Of a stretch of 8,309 nucleotides of DNA, positions 1 through 6,360 are shown one piece after another. The notes below the pieces were generated by a model, which worked only from the letters and a program-made list of their open reading frames with translations, made no database searches and was not told where the DNA came from. The position numbers and the translations under genes are program-made. The DNA is from Firmicutes bacterium UBA3906 (GTDB lineage Bacteria; Bacillota; Clostridia; Caldicoprobacterales; DTU083), in NCBI GenBank assembly GCA_002391555.1, contig DGFG01000106.1, positions 15,701-24,009 on the forward strand, given 5' to 3'. Positions within the stretch are counted from its first letter, which is position 1; each line of letters begins with the position of its first letter.

Positions 1-341
1 GTTTGCTCCCTAGAGGGCAAATCCATGTCCTTTTGGTCATTTTCAAGCTTAGTCGCAGACAAGGATATGGAGGGGATCCTTCCCCTCCTATATCTATCTA
101 TGCATAAATTGTGGGCTATCCTATATATCCAAGATGAAAACTTGCTAGTAGCCCTAAAGGACCCAAGCTTTCGGTATACTCTGATAAAAACCTCCTGGGT
201 TAGGTCCTCTGCGTCCTCTATACTATTGGTCATACGAAAGCAATAGTTATATATCTTTTTTTCATAGCTAATAACAAGCTCTTCAAAGGCGGGAAGACTG
301 CCGGCTTTGGCTGATTTTATAAGCTCAGCCTCCCTGTTCAT
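1..341 (-). CDS. ECF-family RNA polymerase sigma factor (partial, 3' end outside window)
   Basis: This is the first 113 residues of a sigma-70 family factor of the ECF (group 4) type, which directs RNA polymerase to a small set of stress or envelope promoters. The reading frame is open to the left edge. Region 2 is clear: residues about 14-80 run from a helix around AFEELVISYEKKIYNYCFRM, through the core-binding stretch DAEDLTQEVFIRVYRKLGSF, to the -10-reading part FSSWIYRIAHNLCIDRYRR. The sequence then enters the variable linker, so region 4 lies outside. The ATG at 341 is chosen because AGGAGG (349-354) sits 7 bases upstream. An in-frame ATG at 380 would add 13 residues, but its AAGGAG is 13 bases away. 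The gene begins 58 bases after the surface-protein gene with no terminator between, so co-transcription is likely. An anti-sigma factor may follow beyond the window, but this cannot be seen. The family call is secure; the regulon is unknown. Confidence 0.93.
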   Translation of the reverse strand, partial: MNREAELIKSAKAGSLPAFEELVISYEKKIYNYCFRMTNSIEDAEDLTQEVFIRVYRKLGSFRATSKFSSWIYRIAHNLCIDRYRRGRIPSISLSATKLENDQKDMDLPSREQ

Positions 342-348
342 CCTGATC

Positions 349-354
349 CCTCCT
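349..354 (-). promoter_or_regulatory. Ribosome binding site of the ECF sigma gene
   Basis: AGGAGG on the minus strand lies 7 bases before the ATG at 341. It decides this start over the in-frame ATG at 380, whose AAGGAG (394-399) is 13 bases away and overlaps the end of the surface-protein stop codon. Confidence 0.75.
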
Positions 355-399
355 GATTCGTAGGATATATGACTTTGCATCTGACCTTTGTATCTCCTT

Positions 400-2319
400 T
401 TAGGCTGCCTTGCGGATTTTGTTAAACCATTTTTTGATACTATCCCTGCTCATGTAAACTAGTATACCAATAATAATGAGGCACAGGAGGGCTATGATAA
501 TGAGTATAGTCCTCAGTACATTGGGGTTTCTGCTCTTGCCAGGATTTACGACAGTAATTGTTAAGGTATCACTCTCAGCTGTAAACTTGGCATTTTCTGA
601 GTCATAGCCATCTACCCTTATATAAAAGTCCTCAGTTTCCTCAAGTCTAAAGGAGGGTATAGCAAGCCTTTTCTCCTCACCGGGCTCAAGAAGGTTTAGC
701 TCTACTATCCCCATTTCCCTTGTCATGTCCTTGTTTAAAAGGACAAATCTTAGGTTGTTGAGGGCCTCTGTTCCTGTGTTTTTTACTATGCATTCAAGGC
801 TAATAGTATCTGGTTCATCAAGGGTTTCAGTATTAGCGTGTAGGACCATAGCTATCTGGTGCTTGACCCCATCTGGCTGTACATTTATAACTATATCTGA
901 GGCAGAATATTCGTACTCACTACCTGAATCAGACACTAGAGCCTTTAGCTTGGTCTTGGATACTACATTATCGTTAACTGTAAATTCTACAGTCTTTACT
1001 AGTTCTTCTCCTGATAAAAGCTCATTGATAGTAGCGACCTCTCCCATTTCAGGTTCTTCTACTAAAATATTTCTAATATCCACATTACCAATATTTTTTA
1101 TCGTGTACTCAATTGTAAAGGGCTTACCTGCAACTATTCCTGTTGGTATATCACGGAGGATCTCTATCCTAGGATCAAGCTTGCTTAGGATAAATTGACT
1201 ATCTCCAACTGCAGTTGCACCCTCATCGGCCTCAGCTTCAGCCCTAAATTTATAGGTTGTATCGGGCTTTACCTTTAAGGTAAGGTTTCTAGTTATCTCG
1301 TCAGCTGGTGTTAGGGGACCTGGCGAGGAATAAACTACTTCACCGTTCCAGTCAGTGACCTTGATATTTTTAAGCCTGGTATTGCCAATATTCTTTATAA
1401 CTAGGGCAACATTTATTGTCGCTTCACCTGGTATAGCACTAATATCAGGTACAGTTTCTATAGATATACCCGTGCTCCTTGGCACATTGGATACTTTTAG
1501 GTTTACAGAAGTAGGAAAGATTTTCTGTTCTTCTTCCCTTACACCTAGGGGGTCACTATGTTTAAGAACAATAGTACCATCTGTACCCTTTTCCATCTTT
1601 ATGGTCTTTGTTATTGTCTTTTGGCTGTTTGGTGCTAGGCTATCTATCCTGCCTAGCTCACCTAGGTCCTTGTCAGACACCACAATGTTTTCCACAATCA
1701 CATTGGACTTAGATTCAACTGTAACTGTAAAGGTAACTAGGTCATTTATAAATATACTGTCACTTTTATCTGCAGTATAGCTTATGTTAAAGTCAGTTCT
1801 TACAGGCTCTAATCTCATGGTTGAGCCTAGCTTTACTACATTGCCTTCCCCGTCTACTACATTATATTTAAAGTCATAGACTTCCTGTTCTAAATAGACC
1901 TCTTGTCCTCCTATTTTAATGTCCCCTGTACCCTTGGGTATTTCAATTCTCTTGGCTTGACCGTTTATTTCTTCTAGTAGGTAAAGGTCTTCATCATAGC
2001 CCTTTATTTTTAATGTATACTCCATTTTGACCTTGACCCAGGCATTGGCTGGGTAAAGGTATTTATTACCTGCCTCTATCATGTCTGGGGCATTTTTTAA
2101 TTCGCCCTTTATAGTAATCTCAGGATTTTCTGTAGGGCCTGGTGTTTCATCATCTTTTTTAGGATCATTCTTGTCCTTAGGATTCTCGTTCGCTGTAGCT
2201 GTTGCTGTGGCTTTAGGATTATCTTTATCTTCATTAGCATAGGCTAGTCCCAAACCACTAAATATCTGCACACATAATATAAGGGCAACCAGCAATAGGC
2301 TAAGATTCCTTTTCTTCAA
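400..2319 (-). CDS. Secreted, membrane-anchored protein with tandem Ig-like (CARDB/COG1361-type) modules
   Basis: A 639-residue cell-surface protein of unknown function. Residues 1-28 form a signal peptide (basic MKKR, a hydrophobic core, then AYA as a likely cleavage site). A linker rich in K, D, N, P and T, including an ATATATAN run, spans about 29-66. At least four Ig-like beta-sandwich modules follow, recognisable by a repeated pattern: TVESKSNVIVENIVVSD (200-216), VIKNIGNTRLKNIKVTD (307-323), TIKNIGNVDIRNILVEE (406-422) and IVKNTGTEALNNLRFVL (511-527), spaced about 98-108 residues. The 'KNIGN' signature is typical of CARDB and COG1361 S-layer-like proteins. A single membrane helix (about 601-623) and a short basic tail (RDSIKKWFNKIRKAA) end the protein, so most of it should face outward. 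There is no LPXTG motif. The start is TTG, supported by an excellent ribosome site. The position just upstream of an ECF sigma gene suggests, but does not prove, a role in envelope sensing or structure. Confidence 0.88.
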   Translation of the reverse strand: MKKRNLSLLLVALILCVQIFSGLGLAYANEDKDNPKATATATANENPKDKNDPKKDDETPGPTENPEITIKGELKNAPDMIEAGNKYLYPANAWVKVKMEYTLKIKGYDEDLYLLEEINGQAKRIEIPKGTGDIKIGGQEVYLEQEVYDFKYNVVDGEGNVVKLGSTMRLEPVRTDFNISYTADKSDSIFINDLVTFTVTVESKSNVIVENIVVSDKDLGELGRIDSLAPNSQKTITKTIKMEKGTDGTIVLKHSDPLGVREEEQKIFPTSVNLKVSNVPRSTGISIETVPDISAIPGEATINVALVIKNIGNTRLKNIKVTDWNGEVVYSSPGPLTPADEITRNLTLKVKPDTTYKFRAEAEADEGATAVGDSQFILSKLDPRIEILRDIPTGIVAGKPFTIEYTIKNIGNVDIRNILVEEPEMGEVATINELLSGEELVKTVEFTVNDNVVSKTKLKALVSDSGSEYEYSASDIVINVQPDGVKHQIAMVLHANTETLDEPDTISLECIVKNTGTEALNNLRFVLLNKDMTREMGIVELNLLEPGEEKRLAIPSFRLEETEDFYIRVDGYDSENAKFTAESDTLTITVVNPGKSRNPNVLRTILIIIALLCLIIIGILVYMSRDSIKKWFNKIRKAA

Positions 2320-2327
2320 GTCAATCT

Positions 2328-2333
2328 CCTCCT
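2328..2333 (-). promoter_or_regulatory. Ribosome binding site supporting a TTG start
   Basis: AGGAGG, inside the longer match AAGGAGGAG, lies 8 bases before the TTG at 2319 on the minus strand. The signal peptide begins exactly at this TTG, so the unusual start codon is well supported. Confidence 0.8.
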
Positions 2334-2411
2334 TAGAATCTCTCTACTTGTTATATTCGTTTATATATACGATAAATGCAAGGGAACTATTACATTTATT
2401 ACAATATCGTT

Positions 2412-2440
2412 ATTATAGCATATGCCTGTCCTAATAATAA
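2412..2440 (-). promoter_or_regulatory. Extended -10 promoter for the surface-protein/sigma genes
   Basis: On the minus strand TATAAT (2412-2417) is preceded by TG one base upstream (TGCTATAAT), a perfect extended -10. The best -35 at 17-base spacing is TTATTA (2435-2440), only a weak match, which is common for extended -10 promoters. Transcription would begin near 2405, giving a leader of about 85 bases. It resembles a housekeeping-sigma promoter; no ECF-type promoter was found here. Confidence 0.55.
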
Positions 2441-2453
2441 AGCATTAGACATT

Positions 2454-2475
2454 TTTGTTATAAATTATTAACAAA
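2454..2475. repeat. AT-rich inverted repeat between the phosphorylase and surface-protein genes
   Basis: TTTGTTA (2454-2460) and TAACAAA (2469-2475) are a perfect 7-base inverted repeat around an 8-base AT-only spacer. It begins 5 bases beyond the phosphorylase stop codon and sits just upstream of the surface-protein promoter. It has no T-tract on either strand, so it is a poor terminator. A regulator binding site is possible but unproven. Confidence 0.35.
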
Positions 2476-2479
2476 GTGT

Positions 2480-3697
2480 TCATAAGATTGTCATCTTTAA
2501 GCTAGGATTTTTTGATTTATTTATATGCTTTAAATTTTCCTCAATAAGCTTGTAGCGCTCCTTTACGCATGCATAAGACCTAGCTGGATCAGCAGGTGTG
2601 TTTATACAATAGTCTAGTAACTTATCTACTGTAGTTTTGGCCACATGACACCTAGTATCAGAGGAGGCATAATATATATATACATCACCGTTTTCCCTGG
2701 CTATAGCCCCGTTACAAAAGACAACATTTGAAACGTCTCCTACCCTTTCCTGGCCCTGTGGTGCTAGGAAGTAGCCACCAGGGGCATAGATAAGCTCATC
2801 TGGCCTTTGTAGATCCGTCATAAAAAGATACAGTACATACCTAAGGCCTGCTGCAGTATTGCGGACACCATGGGCTATATGAATCCAGCCCTTGTCAGTT
2901 TTTATAGGGGCTGGCCCCTGGCCGTTTTTAAGCTCCTTTATTGTGTGGTACTCCCTCTCGTCTATGATGCTTTCCTTACTAATATCAGCCTCCTCCATAG
3001 AATCAGTAAGGCCAAAGCCAATACCACCACCCCTGCCTGTTTCGATAAAGCCATCCTGGGGTCTTGTATATAGGGCATATTTACCTTCAACAAATTCAGG
3101 GTGCAGCACTACATTGCGTTGCTGAGCTGACCTGGTCTTTAAGTCCGCCAGTCTTTCCCACTTAATTAGGTCTCTTGTCCTGGCTATACCACACTTTGCA
3201 ACAGCACTCGACTTGTCCCATTCTGGTGCCTCTGGATCCTTGCGTTCTGTGCAGAAAAGCCCATATATCCAGCCATCCTCATGCTTGGTAAGCCTCATAT
3301 CATATACATTTATATCAGGATCCTCTGTTTCTGGCATCAGTATAGGATAATCTAAAAACTTAAAACCGTCTACAGGAGAATCGGATTTAGCCAGTGCAAA
3401 AAAAGACTTTCTATCATTGCCCTCAACCCTTGCTACTAGGTAATATTGGCCATCGAGCTCTATAGCACCAGGGTTAAATACAGCGTTTACCCCTTGCCTT
3501 TCCATTAGATAGGGATTTGTAACATTATTAAAGTCATACCGCCAAAAAAGAGGTATATGGTCAGCTGTCAAAACCGGCCTTTTATAGCGGGTAAATATAC
3601 CATTACCACATGCTTCTTCTTCATTTTTGGCATTTACCACATCCTTATAGTTTTGTACTAGCATAAGGAGTCTAGCATTGTATTCAGTCTTTGTCAT
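2480..3697 (-). CDS. GH130 family phosphorylase, probably 4-O-beta-D-mannosyl-D-glucose phosphorylase
   Basis: A 405-residue cytoplasmic enzyme (no signal peptide) of glycoside hydrolase family 130, a five-bladed beta-propeller. It most resembles the GH130_1 mannosylglucose phosphorylases, which convert beta-1,4-mannosyl-glucose plus phosphate to alpha-mannose-1-phosphate and glucose. Supporting stretches are [23 protein letters not shown] (71-93), in shorter parts NPGAI and [18 protein letters not shown] (125-137), where Asp133 aligns by memory with the proton-donor aspartate of the Bacteroides fragilis enzyme; [31 protein letters not shown]; and [10 protein letters not shown]. Family members are about 390 residues, so the length is normal. 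The ATG at 3697 has AGGAGG 9 bases upstream. No mannanase, epimerase or sugar transporter lies beside it, so its substrate supply is not visible here. Family membership is very likely; the exact disaccharide is an inference. Confidence 0.87.
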   Translation of the reverse strand: MTKTEYNARLLMLVQNYKDVVNAKNEEEACGNGIFTRYKRPVLTADHIPLFWRYDFNNVTNPYLMERQGVNAVFNPGAIELDGQYYLVARVEGNDRKSFFALAKSDSPVDGFKFLDYPILMPETEDPDINVYDMRLTKHEDGWIYGLFCTERKDPEAPEWDKSSAVAKCGIARTRDLIKWERLADLKTRSAQQRNVVLHPEFVEGKYALYTRPQDGFIETGRGGGIGFGLTDSMEEADISKESIIDEREYHTIKELKNGQGPAPIKTDKGWIHIAHGVRNTAAGLRYVLYLFMTDLQRPDELIYAPGGYFLAPQGQERVGDVSNVVFCNGAIARENGDVYIYYASSDTRCHVAKTTVDKLLDYCINTPADPARSYACVKERYKLIEENLKHINKSKNPSLKMTIL

Positions 3698-3738
3698 CTT
3701 TTTTGTCCTCCTAGGTCAAGAGCAAATATAACGTGCTT

Positions 3739-3767
3739 ATTATATAACAGACAAGGGATTATTTAAA
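3739..3767 (-). promoter_or_regulatory. Promoter of the GH130 phosphorylase gene
   Basis: On the minus strand TTTAAA (3762-3767) and a perfect TATAAT (3739-3744) are separated by 17 bases. Transcription would start near 3732, leaving a leader of about 35 bases. An overlapping alternative, TTGTCT with TATATT at 18 bases, lies slightly downstream. Confidence 0.5.
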
Positions 3768-3776
3768 GTGGTCATT

Positions 3777-3807
3777 TTGAATGAATGTAGGCAGGCATAA
3801 GCATAAT
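3777..3807 (+). promoter_or_regulatory. Possible promoter of the glutamate-synthase-like gene
   Basis: TTGAAT (3777-3782) and CATAAT (3802-3807) lie 19 bases apart, a little longer than ideal. The -35 box sits only 9 bases from the -35 of the divergent phosphorylase promoter. Of the candidates I could find in this gap it is the best, but it is weak. Confidence 0.28.
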
Positions 3808-3826
3808 AATAAAAGAAAAGCCAAAG

Positions 3827-3832
3827 AGGAGG
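3827..3832 (+). promoter_or_regulatory. Ribosome binding site supporting a TTG start
   Basis: AGGAGG lies 7 bases before the TTG at 3840. The membrane segment follows directly after this start and no in-frame ATG with a comparable site is seen nearby, so the TTG is the likely start. Confidence 0.75.
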
Positions 3833-3839
3833 TATCTTT

Positions 3840-5279
3840 TTGTCAAATAACAAGTCCCATATTGGCCTTTTATCTGCCTTAGGGGCAATTGCTTTAGTCG
3901 GTACTTTAGCTGGAAAAAAGCTAATAAAGGCAACAGTAAACCGAGTCCATGATAAACTCTTGGGCCAGATAATATCAGAGGTCTATGATGATAACCTGTG
4001 GGAGCTAGTCTCCTCAACAGTCAGACTAGGACCCGATATTGTAGTTGAAAGCAGCCTAAGAGCAGAGGAGGGCAAGATAATTGAGCGACCCATGGGCCCG
4101 CCTAGAAAGTTTCCAAGCCTTGATAAATTAAAGTTTGACCTAGCCCAGCTACAAACTATGCCAACCGAGGTAGATACACGGATAGATATTAGGGCTACCA
4201 TTGGGCCAATGGCTAAAAGGCCCCTTAGAATTGAGCATTTTATGATGATTGCCCCCATGGCCTATGGACTAGCCCTTAGTGAAAGGGCAAAGCTTGCACT
4301 GGCAAAGGGGGCTGCTGCTGCCAATACTGCCAGCCATGTGGGTGCAGGTGCCTATCTAGAGGGAGAAAGAAAAGCAGCCAAGTACCTAATATACCAGTAT
4401 AACAGGGGAGACTGGGGAAAGACTCCTGAAATCCTCTGCTCTTGTGATGCAATAGAGATACAGCTAGGCCAAGGAGCCTATGCTGGTGTTGGCCATATAT
4501 TTGATGCTAGACTCATGGACGAAAATTTAAGAAAGGACTTTGGCAAAAAGAAGGGGGAGTCCCTAATAACTTATTCTAGGCAGCCGGAAGTATCAAATCC
4601 AGCCGACCTAAAGGGTCTTATAGACAGGCTTAGAATCCTAACTGATGGAATACCAATAGGTGTAAAGCTAGCCGCTGGTATGGAGCTAGAGGCAGACCTT
4701 GCCTGGGTTTGCTCCTCTGGCGCTGACTTTGTTGTAGTAGATGGAGCAGAAGCAGCAACCAGGGGGTCTCCCCCAATACTACAGGATGATTTTGGAGTGC
4801 CTACTGTCTTTGCCATAGACCGGGCAGCAAGGTGGATGAAATCTAATGGCTACAAGGACAGGGTCTCACTAATTGCATCAGGGGGTATAAAGACCCCTGG
4901 AGATGCCCTAAAGGTAAGGGCCCTAGGGGCGGATGCCTGCCAAATAGGGGCTATCGCATTAGTTGCAGTGTCACATCCCCAAATCCTAAAGGCTATGCCC
5001 TTTGAACCGCCTACAGCAGCAGTCCTCTATAGTAAAAGTGCTGCAAAGAAATTTAATGTAGAAGAAGGGGCCAAGGCCCTTAAAAACTTTTTTGAATCCT
5101 GCAAGCTAGAAATGGCAGAAGGGATTAGGGCCCTAGGAAAGGTATCCATAAGTCAGGTTGACAAAAATGACCTTACAACGACAGATGAAATGTACGCAAG
5201 GGCCCTTGATATACCCTTGATATACGAGCCCTATAATGGCGAAACTGTCCCAGTAAAGGTGAGGAAAATCAAGCTTTAG
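3840..5279 (+). CDS. Membrane-anchored FMN-binding glutamate-synthase-like protein lacking the Fe-S cysteines
   Basis: A 479-residue protein related to the central TIM-barrel domain of glutamate synthase (GltB), which binds FMN and turns 2-oxoglutarate plus ammonia into glutamate. Matching stretches include TIGPMAKRPLRI (120-131), SERAKLALAKGAAAANTASHVGAGAYL (147-173; in parts, ALAKGAAAA), LIYQYNRGDWG (183-193), DAIEIQLGQGAYAGVGH (203-219), IPIGVKLAAG (271-280), VVDGAEAATRGSPP (299-312) and ASGGIKTPGDALKVRALGADACQIG (346-370), the phosphate-binding part. In classic relatives the next stretch carries a CxxxxxCHxxxCPxG [3Fe-4S] cluster; here it reads ALVAVSHPQILKAMPFEPP, with no cysteines. The PGxGGxLPG loop is also altered to AGVGHIF. 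Residues about 8-25 form a hydrophobic helix, so the protein is probably tethered to the membrane. It has no amidotransferase domain. Fold assignment is strong; glutamate synthesis is doubtful and the real substrate is unknown. Confidence 0.85.
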   Translation: MSNNKSHIGLLSALGAIALVGTLAGKKLIKATVNRVHDKLLGQIISEVYDDNLWELVSSTVRLGPDIVVESSLRAEEGKIIERPMGPPRKFPSLDKLKFDLAQLQTMPTEVDTRIDIRATIGPMAKRPLRIEHFMMIAPMAYGLALSERAKLALAKGAAAANTASHVGAGAYLEGERKAAKYLIYQYNRGDWGKTPEILCSCDAIEIQLGQGAYAGVGHIFDARLMDENLRKDFGKKKGESLITYSRQPEVSNPADLKGLIDRLRILTDGIPIGVKLAAGMELEADLAWVCSSGADFVVVDGAEAATRGSPPILQDDFGVPTVFAIDRAARWMKSNGYKDRVSLIASGGIKTPGDALKVRALGADACQIGAIALVAVSHPQILKAMPFEPPTAAVLYSKSAAKKFNVEEGAKALKNFFESCKLEMAEGIRALGKVSISQVDKNDLTTTDEMYARALDIPLIYEPYNGETVPVKVRKIKL

Positions 5280-5296
5280 GAGGAGTTTGACCTTAT

Positions 5297-5325
5297 TTGA
5301 CTAAAGGCCTGGTTTATGGTAAAAT
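5297..5325 (+). promoter_or_regulatory. Strong promoter of the zinc metallopeptidase gene
   Basis: TTGACT (5297-5302) and TAAAAT (5320-5325) are each 5 of 6 to consensus, with the ideal 17-base spacer and an extended -10 TG at 5317-5318. Transcription would begin near 5332, giving a leader of about 38 bases. It lies just after the glutamate-synthase-like gene, so the peptidase can be expressed independently as well as by read-through. Confidence 0.65.
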
Positions 5326-5355
5326 AAGATAGCAAATGAGACTTAAATATATTGA

Positions 5356-5361
5356 AAGGAG
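5356..5361 (+). promoter_or_regulatory. Ribosome binding site of the metallopeptidase gene
   Basis: AAGGAG lies 8 bases before the ATG at 5370. It overlaps the first codons of a longer frame from a TTG at 5352, which rules that start out. Confidence 0.75.
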
Positions 5362-5369
5362 TTCACTCT

Positions 5370-6068
5370 ATGCCCTTTATATATGATCCAACATTTATAA
5401 TACTTATACCAGCACTAATATTGGCACTTTATGCTCAAGCAAAGGTCCAATCTTCCTTTAATAAATATTCAAAGGTAGCCTCACAAAGTGGCATAACAGG
5501 CGCTCAGGTAGCTAGTGAACTACTCAGGAGCAAGGGGCTCTATGACGTAAAGGTAGAACGAGTCAGTGGTAGATTAGCCGACCATTACGACCCAAGGACA
5601 AAGACCTTAAGATTATCTGATGCGGTCTATGGGTCTAGTTCCTTAGCAGCCTTGGGCGTTGCTGCCCATGAGGTAGGACATGCCTACCAGCATTCAGATC
5701 AATATGGACCACTAAAGCTAAGGTCTGCTATAGTACCCGTGGCCAATATTGGGTCTAATTTAGCCATTCCCCTACTAATACTAGGCATATTCCTAAGTAT
5801 ACCTACCCTATCCCTGATAGGGGTTCTGGCATTTAGTCTAGCCGTCCTTTTTCAGCTGATAACCCTACCTGTTGAGTTTAATGCTAGTAGCAGAGCCCTA
5901 GCTGCCCTTGAAAATGGTGGTTACCTAGGCAGGGATGAGGTTGGCAAGACTAGCAAGGTATTAAAGGCTGCTGCCCTTACCTATGTAGCAGCTACCATAA
6001 TGGCAGTTATGCAGCTTGTCAGGCTACTTCTTATATCTGGACTACTAGGTAACAGGCGGAGAAACTAA
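5370..6068 (+). CDS. yugP: YugP-family membrane zinc metallopeptidase
   Basis: A 232-residue integral membrane protease of the Zn_peptidase_2 (YugP) family. The zinc-binding and catalytic motif HEVGH (100-104), in AAHEVGHAYQH, is intact: two histidines bind zinc and Glu101 activates water. The later PVEFNASSRAL (167-177) is the conserved family segment likely to supply the third ligand, Glu169. Hydrophobic segments are at about 5-22, 125-143, 147-168 and 200-225, and the protein ends in the basic tail GNRRRN. Length is normal for the family. The ATG at 5370 is chosen by its ribosome site. The physiological substrate of YugP proteins is not known to me. The gene follows the glutamate-synthase-like gene by 90 bases but has its own promoter, so a functional link is not implied. 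Confidence 0.92.
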   Translation: MPFIYDPTFIILIPALILALYAQAKVQSSFNKYSKVASQSGITGAQVASELLRSKGLYDVKVERVSGRLADHYDPRTKTLRLSDAVYGSSSLAALGVAAHEVGHAYQHSDQYGPLKLRSAIVPVANIGSNLAIPLLILGIFLSIPTLSLIGVLAFSLAVLFQLITLPVEFNASSRALAALENGGYLGRDEVGKTSKVLKAAALTYVAATIMAVMQLVRLLLISGLLGNRRRN

Positions 6069-6195
6069 ACAGGATAATGACGCTAGCAACTAATTTTTGA
6101 ACCCTAGCTAGCTAAAGCCTAGTTACCTTAGAAAAGAAATAAACCCATTCTAGTAAAGCCAAATAAATAATTATAGCAAGTATATAAAAGGACAA

Positions 6196-6236
6196 AATCC
6201 CTACTGCTCTAGTTTTGCAGTAGGGATTAGTTTTTT
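6196..6236 (+). terminator. Strong rho-independent terminator, probably bidirectional
   Basis: A perfect 12-base-pair stem (AATCCCTACTGC at 6196-6207 with GCAGTAGGGATT at 6217-6228) encloses a 9-base loop and is followed by AG and six Ts (6231-6236). It ends the plus-strand metallopeptidase transcript, 127 bases beyond its stop codon. On the minus strand the same stem is followed by TTTGTCCTTTT, so it may also stop the convergent tyrS transcript. A second T-run (6253-6258) follows a very short 4-base-pair stem at 6239-6249 and may be a weak backup. Confidence 0.9.
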
Positions 6237-6301
6237 AAATCCTAGGGATCTGTTTTTTATCACTATACCATTTACTATTGTAACATCCCTATTTAATCCT
6301 A

Positions 6302-6332
6302 GTCTAAGCCCTTATAAATATTTGGCCTAGAC
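6302..6332 (-). other. Stem-loop just after tyrS
   Basis: In the minus-strand RNA, GUCUAGGCC (6324-6332) can pair with GGCUUAGAC (6302-6310), nine pairs including one G-U, around a 13-base AU-rich loop. It lies 28 bases past the tyrS stop. No U-tract follows, so it is more likely a 3'-end stabilising structure than a terminator. Read as plus-strand RNA the stem has an A-C mismatch. Confidence 0.4.
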
Positions 6333-6360
6333 CCTTTTGTCACTAGTGTCTTATAGGGGA

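Noticed and set aside
25..246. Plus-strand open frame of 73 codons
   Set aside because: It is antisense to the ECF sigma gene, whose conserved region 2 explains the open frame; it has no ribosome site or recognisable product.
400..520. Possible LPXTG sortase anchor at the surface protein's C-terminus
   Set aside because: There is a membrane helix and a basic tail, but no LPXTG-like motif before it (the sequence there is NPGKSRNPN), so membrane anchoring is more likely.
725..1780. Two plus-strand open frames (725-1198 and 1355-1780)
   Set aside because: Both are antisense to the Ig-repeat surface protein and read as Ser/Thr/Ile-rich nonsense typical of reversed beta-rich coding sequence.
2383..2410. 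ECF-like promoter (GGAAC and CGT) near the surface-protein gene
   Set aside because: It is on the plus strand, pointing away from the gene, and the spacing of 20 bases is too long for an ECF promoter.
2870..3125. Overlapping plus-strand open frames opposite the phosphorylase gene
   Set aside because: The minus-strand GH130 protein is conserved throughout this stretch; the plus-strand frames overlap each other and have no family resemblance.
3772..4816. Minus-strand open frames at 3772-4017, 3983-4258 and 4571-4816
   Set aside because: They lie opposite the conserved flavoprotein and its leader, and have no supporting ribosome sites or recognisable motifs.
5352..5369. Upstream TTG start for the metallopeptidase
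   Set aside because: The ribosome site for the ATG at 5370 lies inside these six codons, and the TTG has no site of its own.
6100..6135. Possible promoter for a small RNA after the metallopeptidase gene
   Set aside because: TTGAAC is present, but the sequence at 17-base spacing (TAGTTA) is a poor -10 box.
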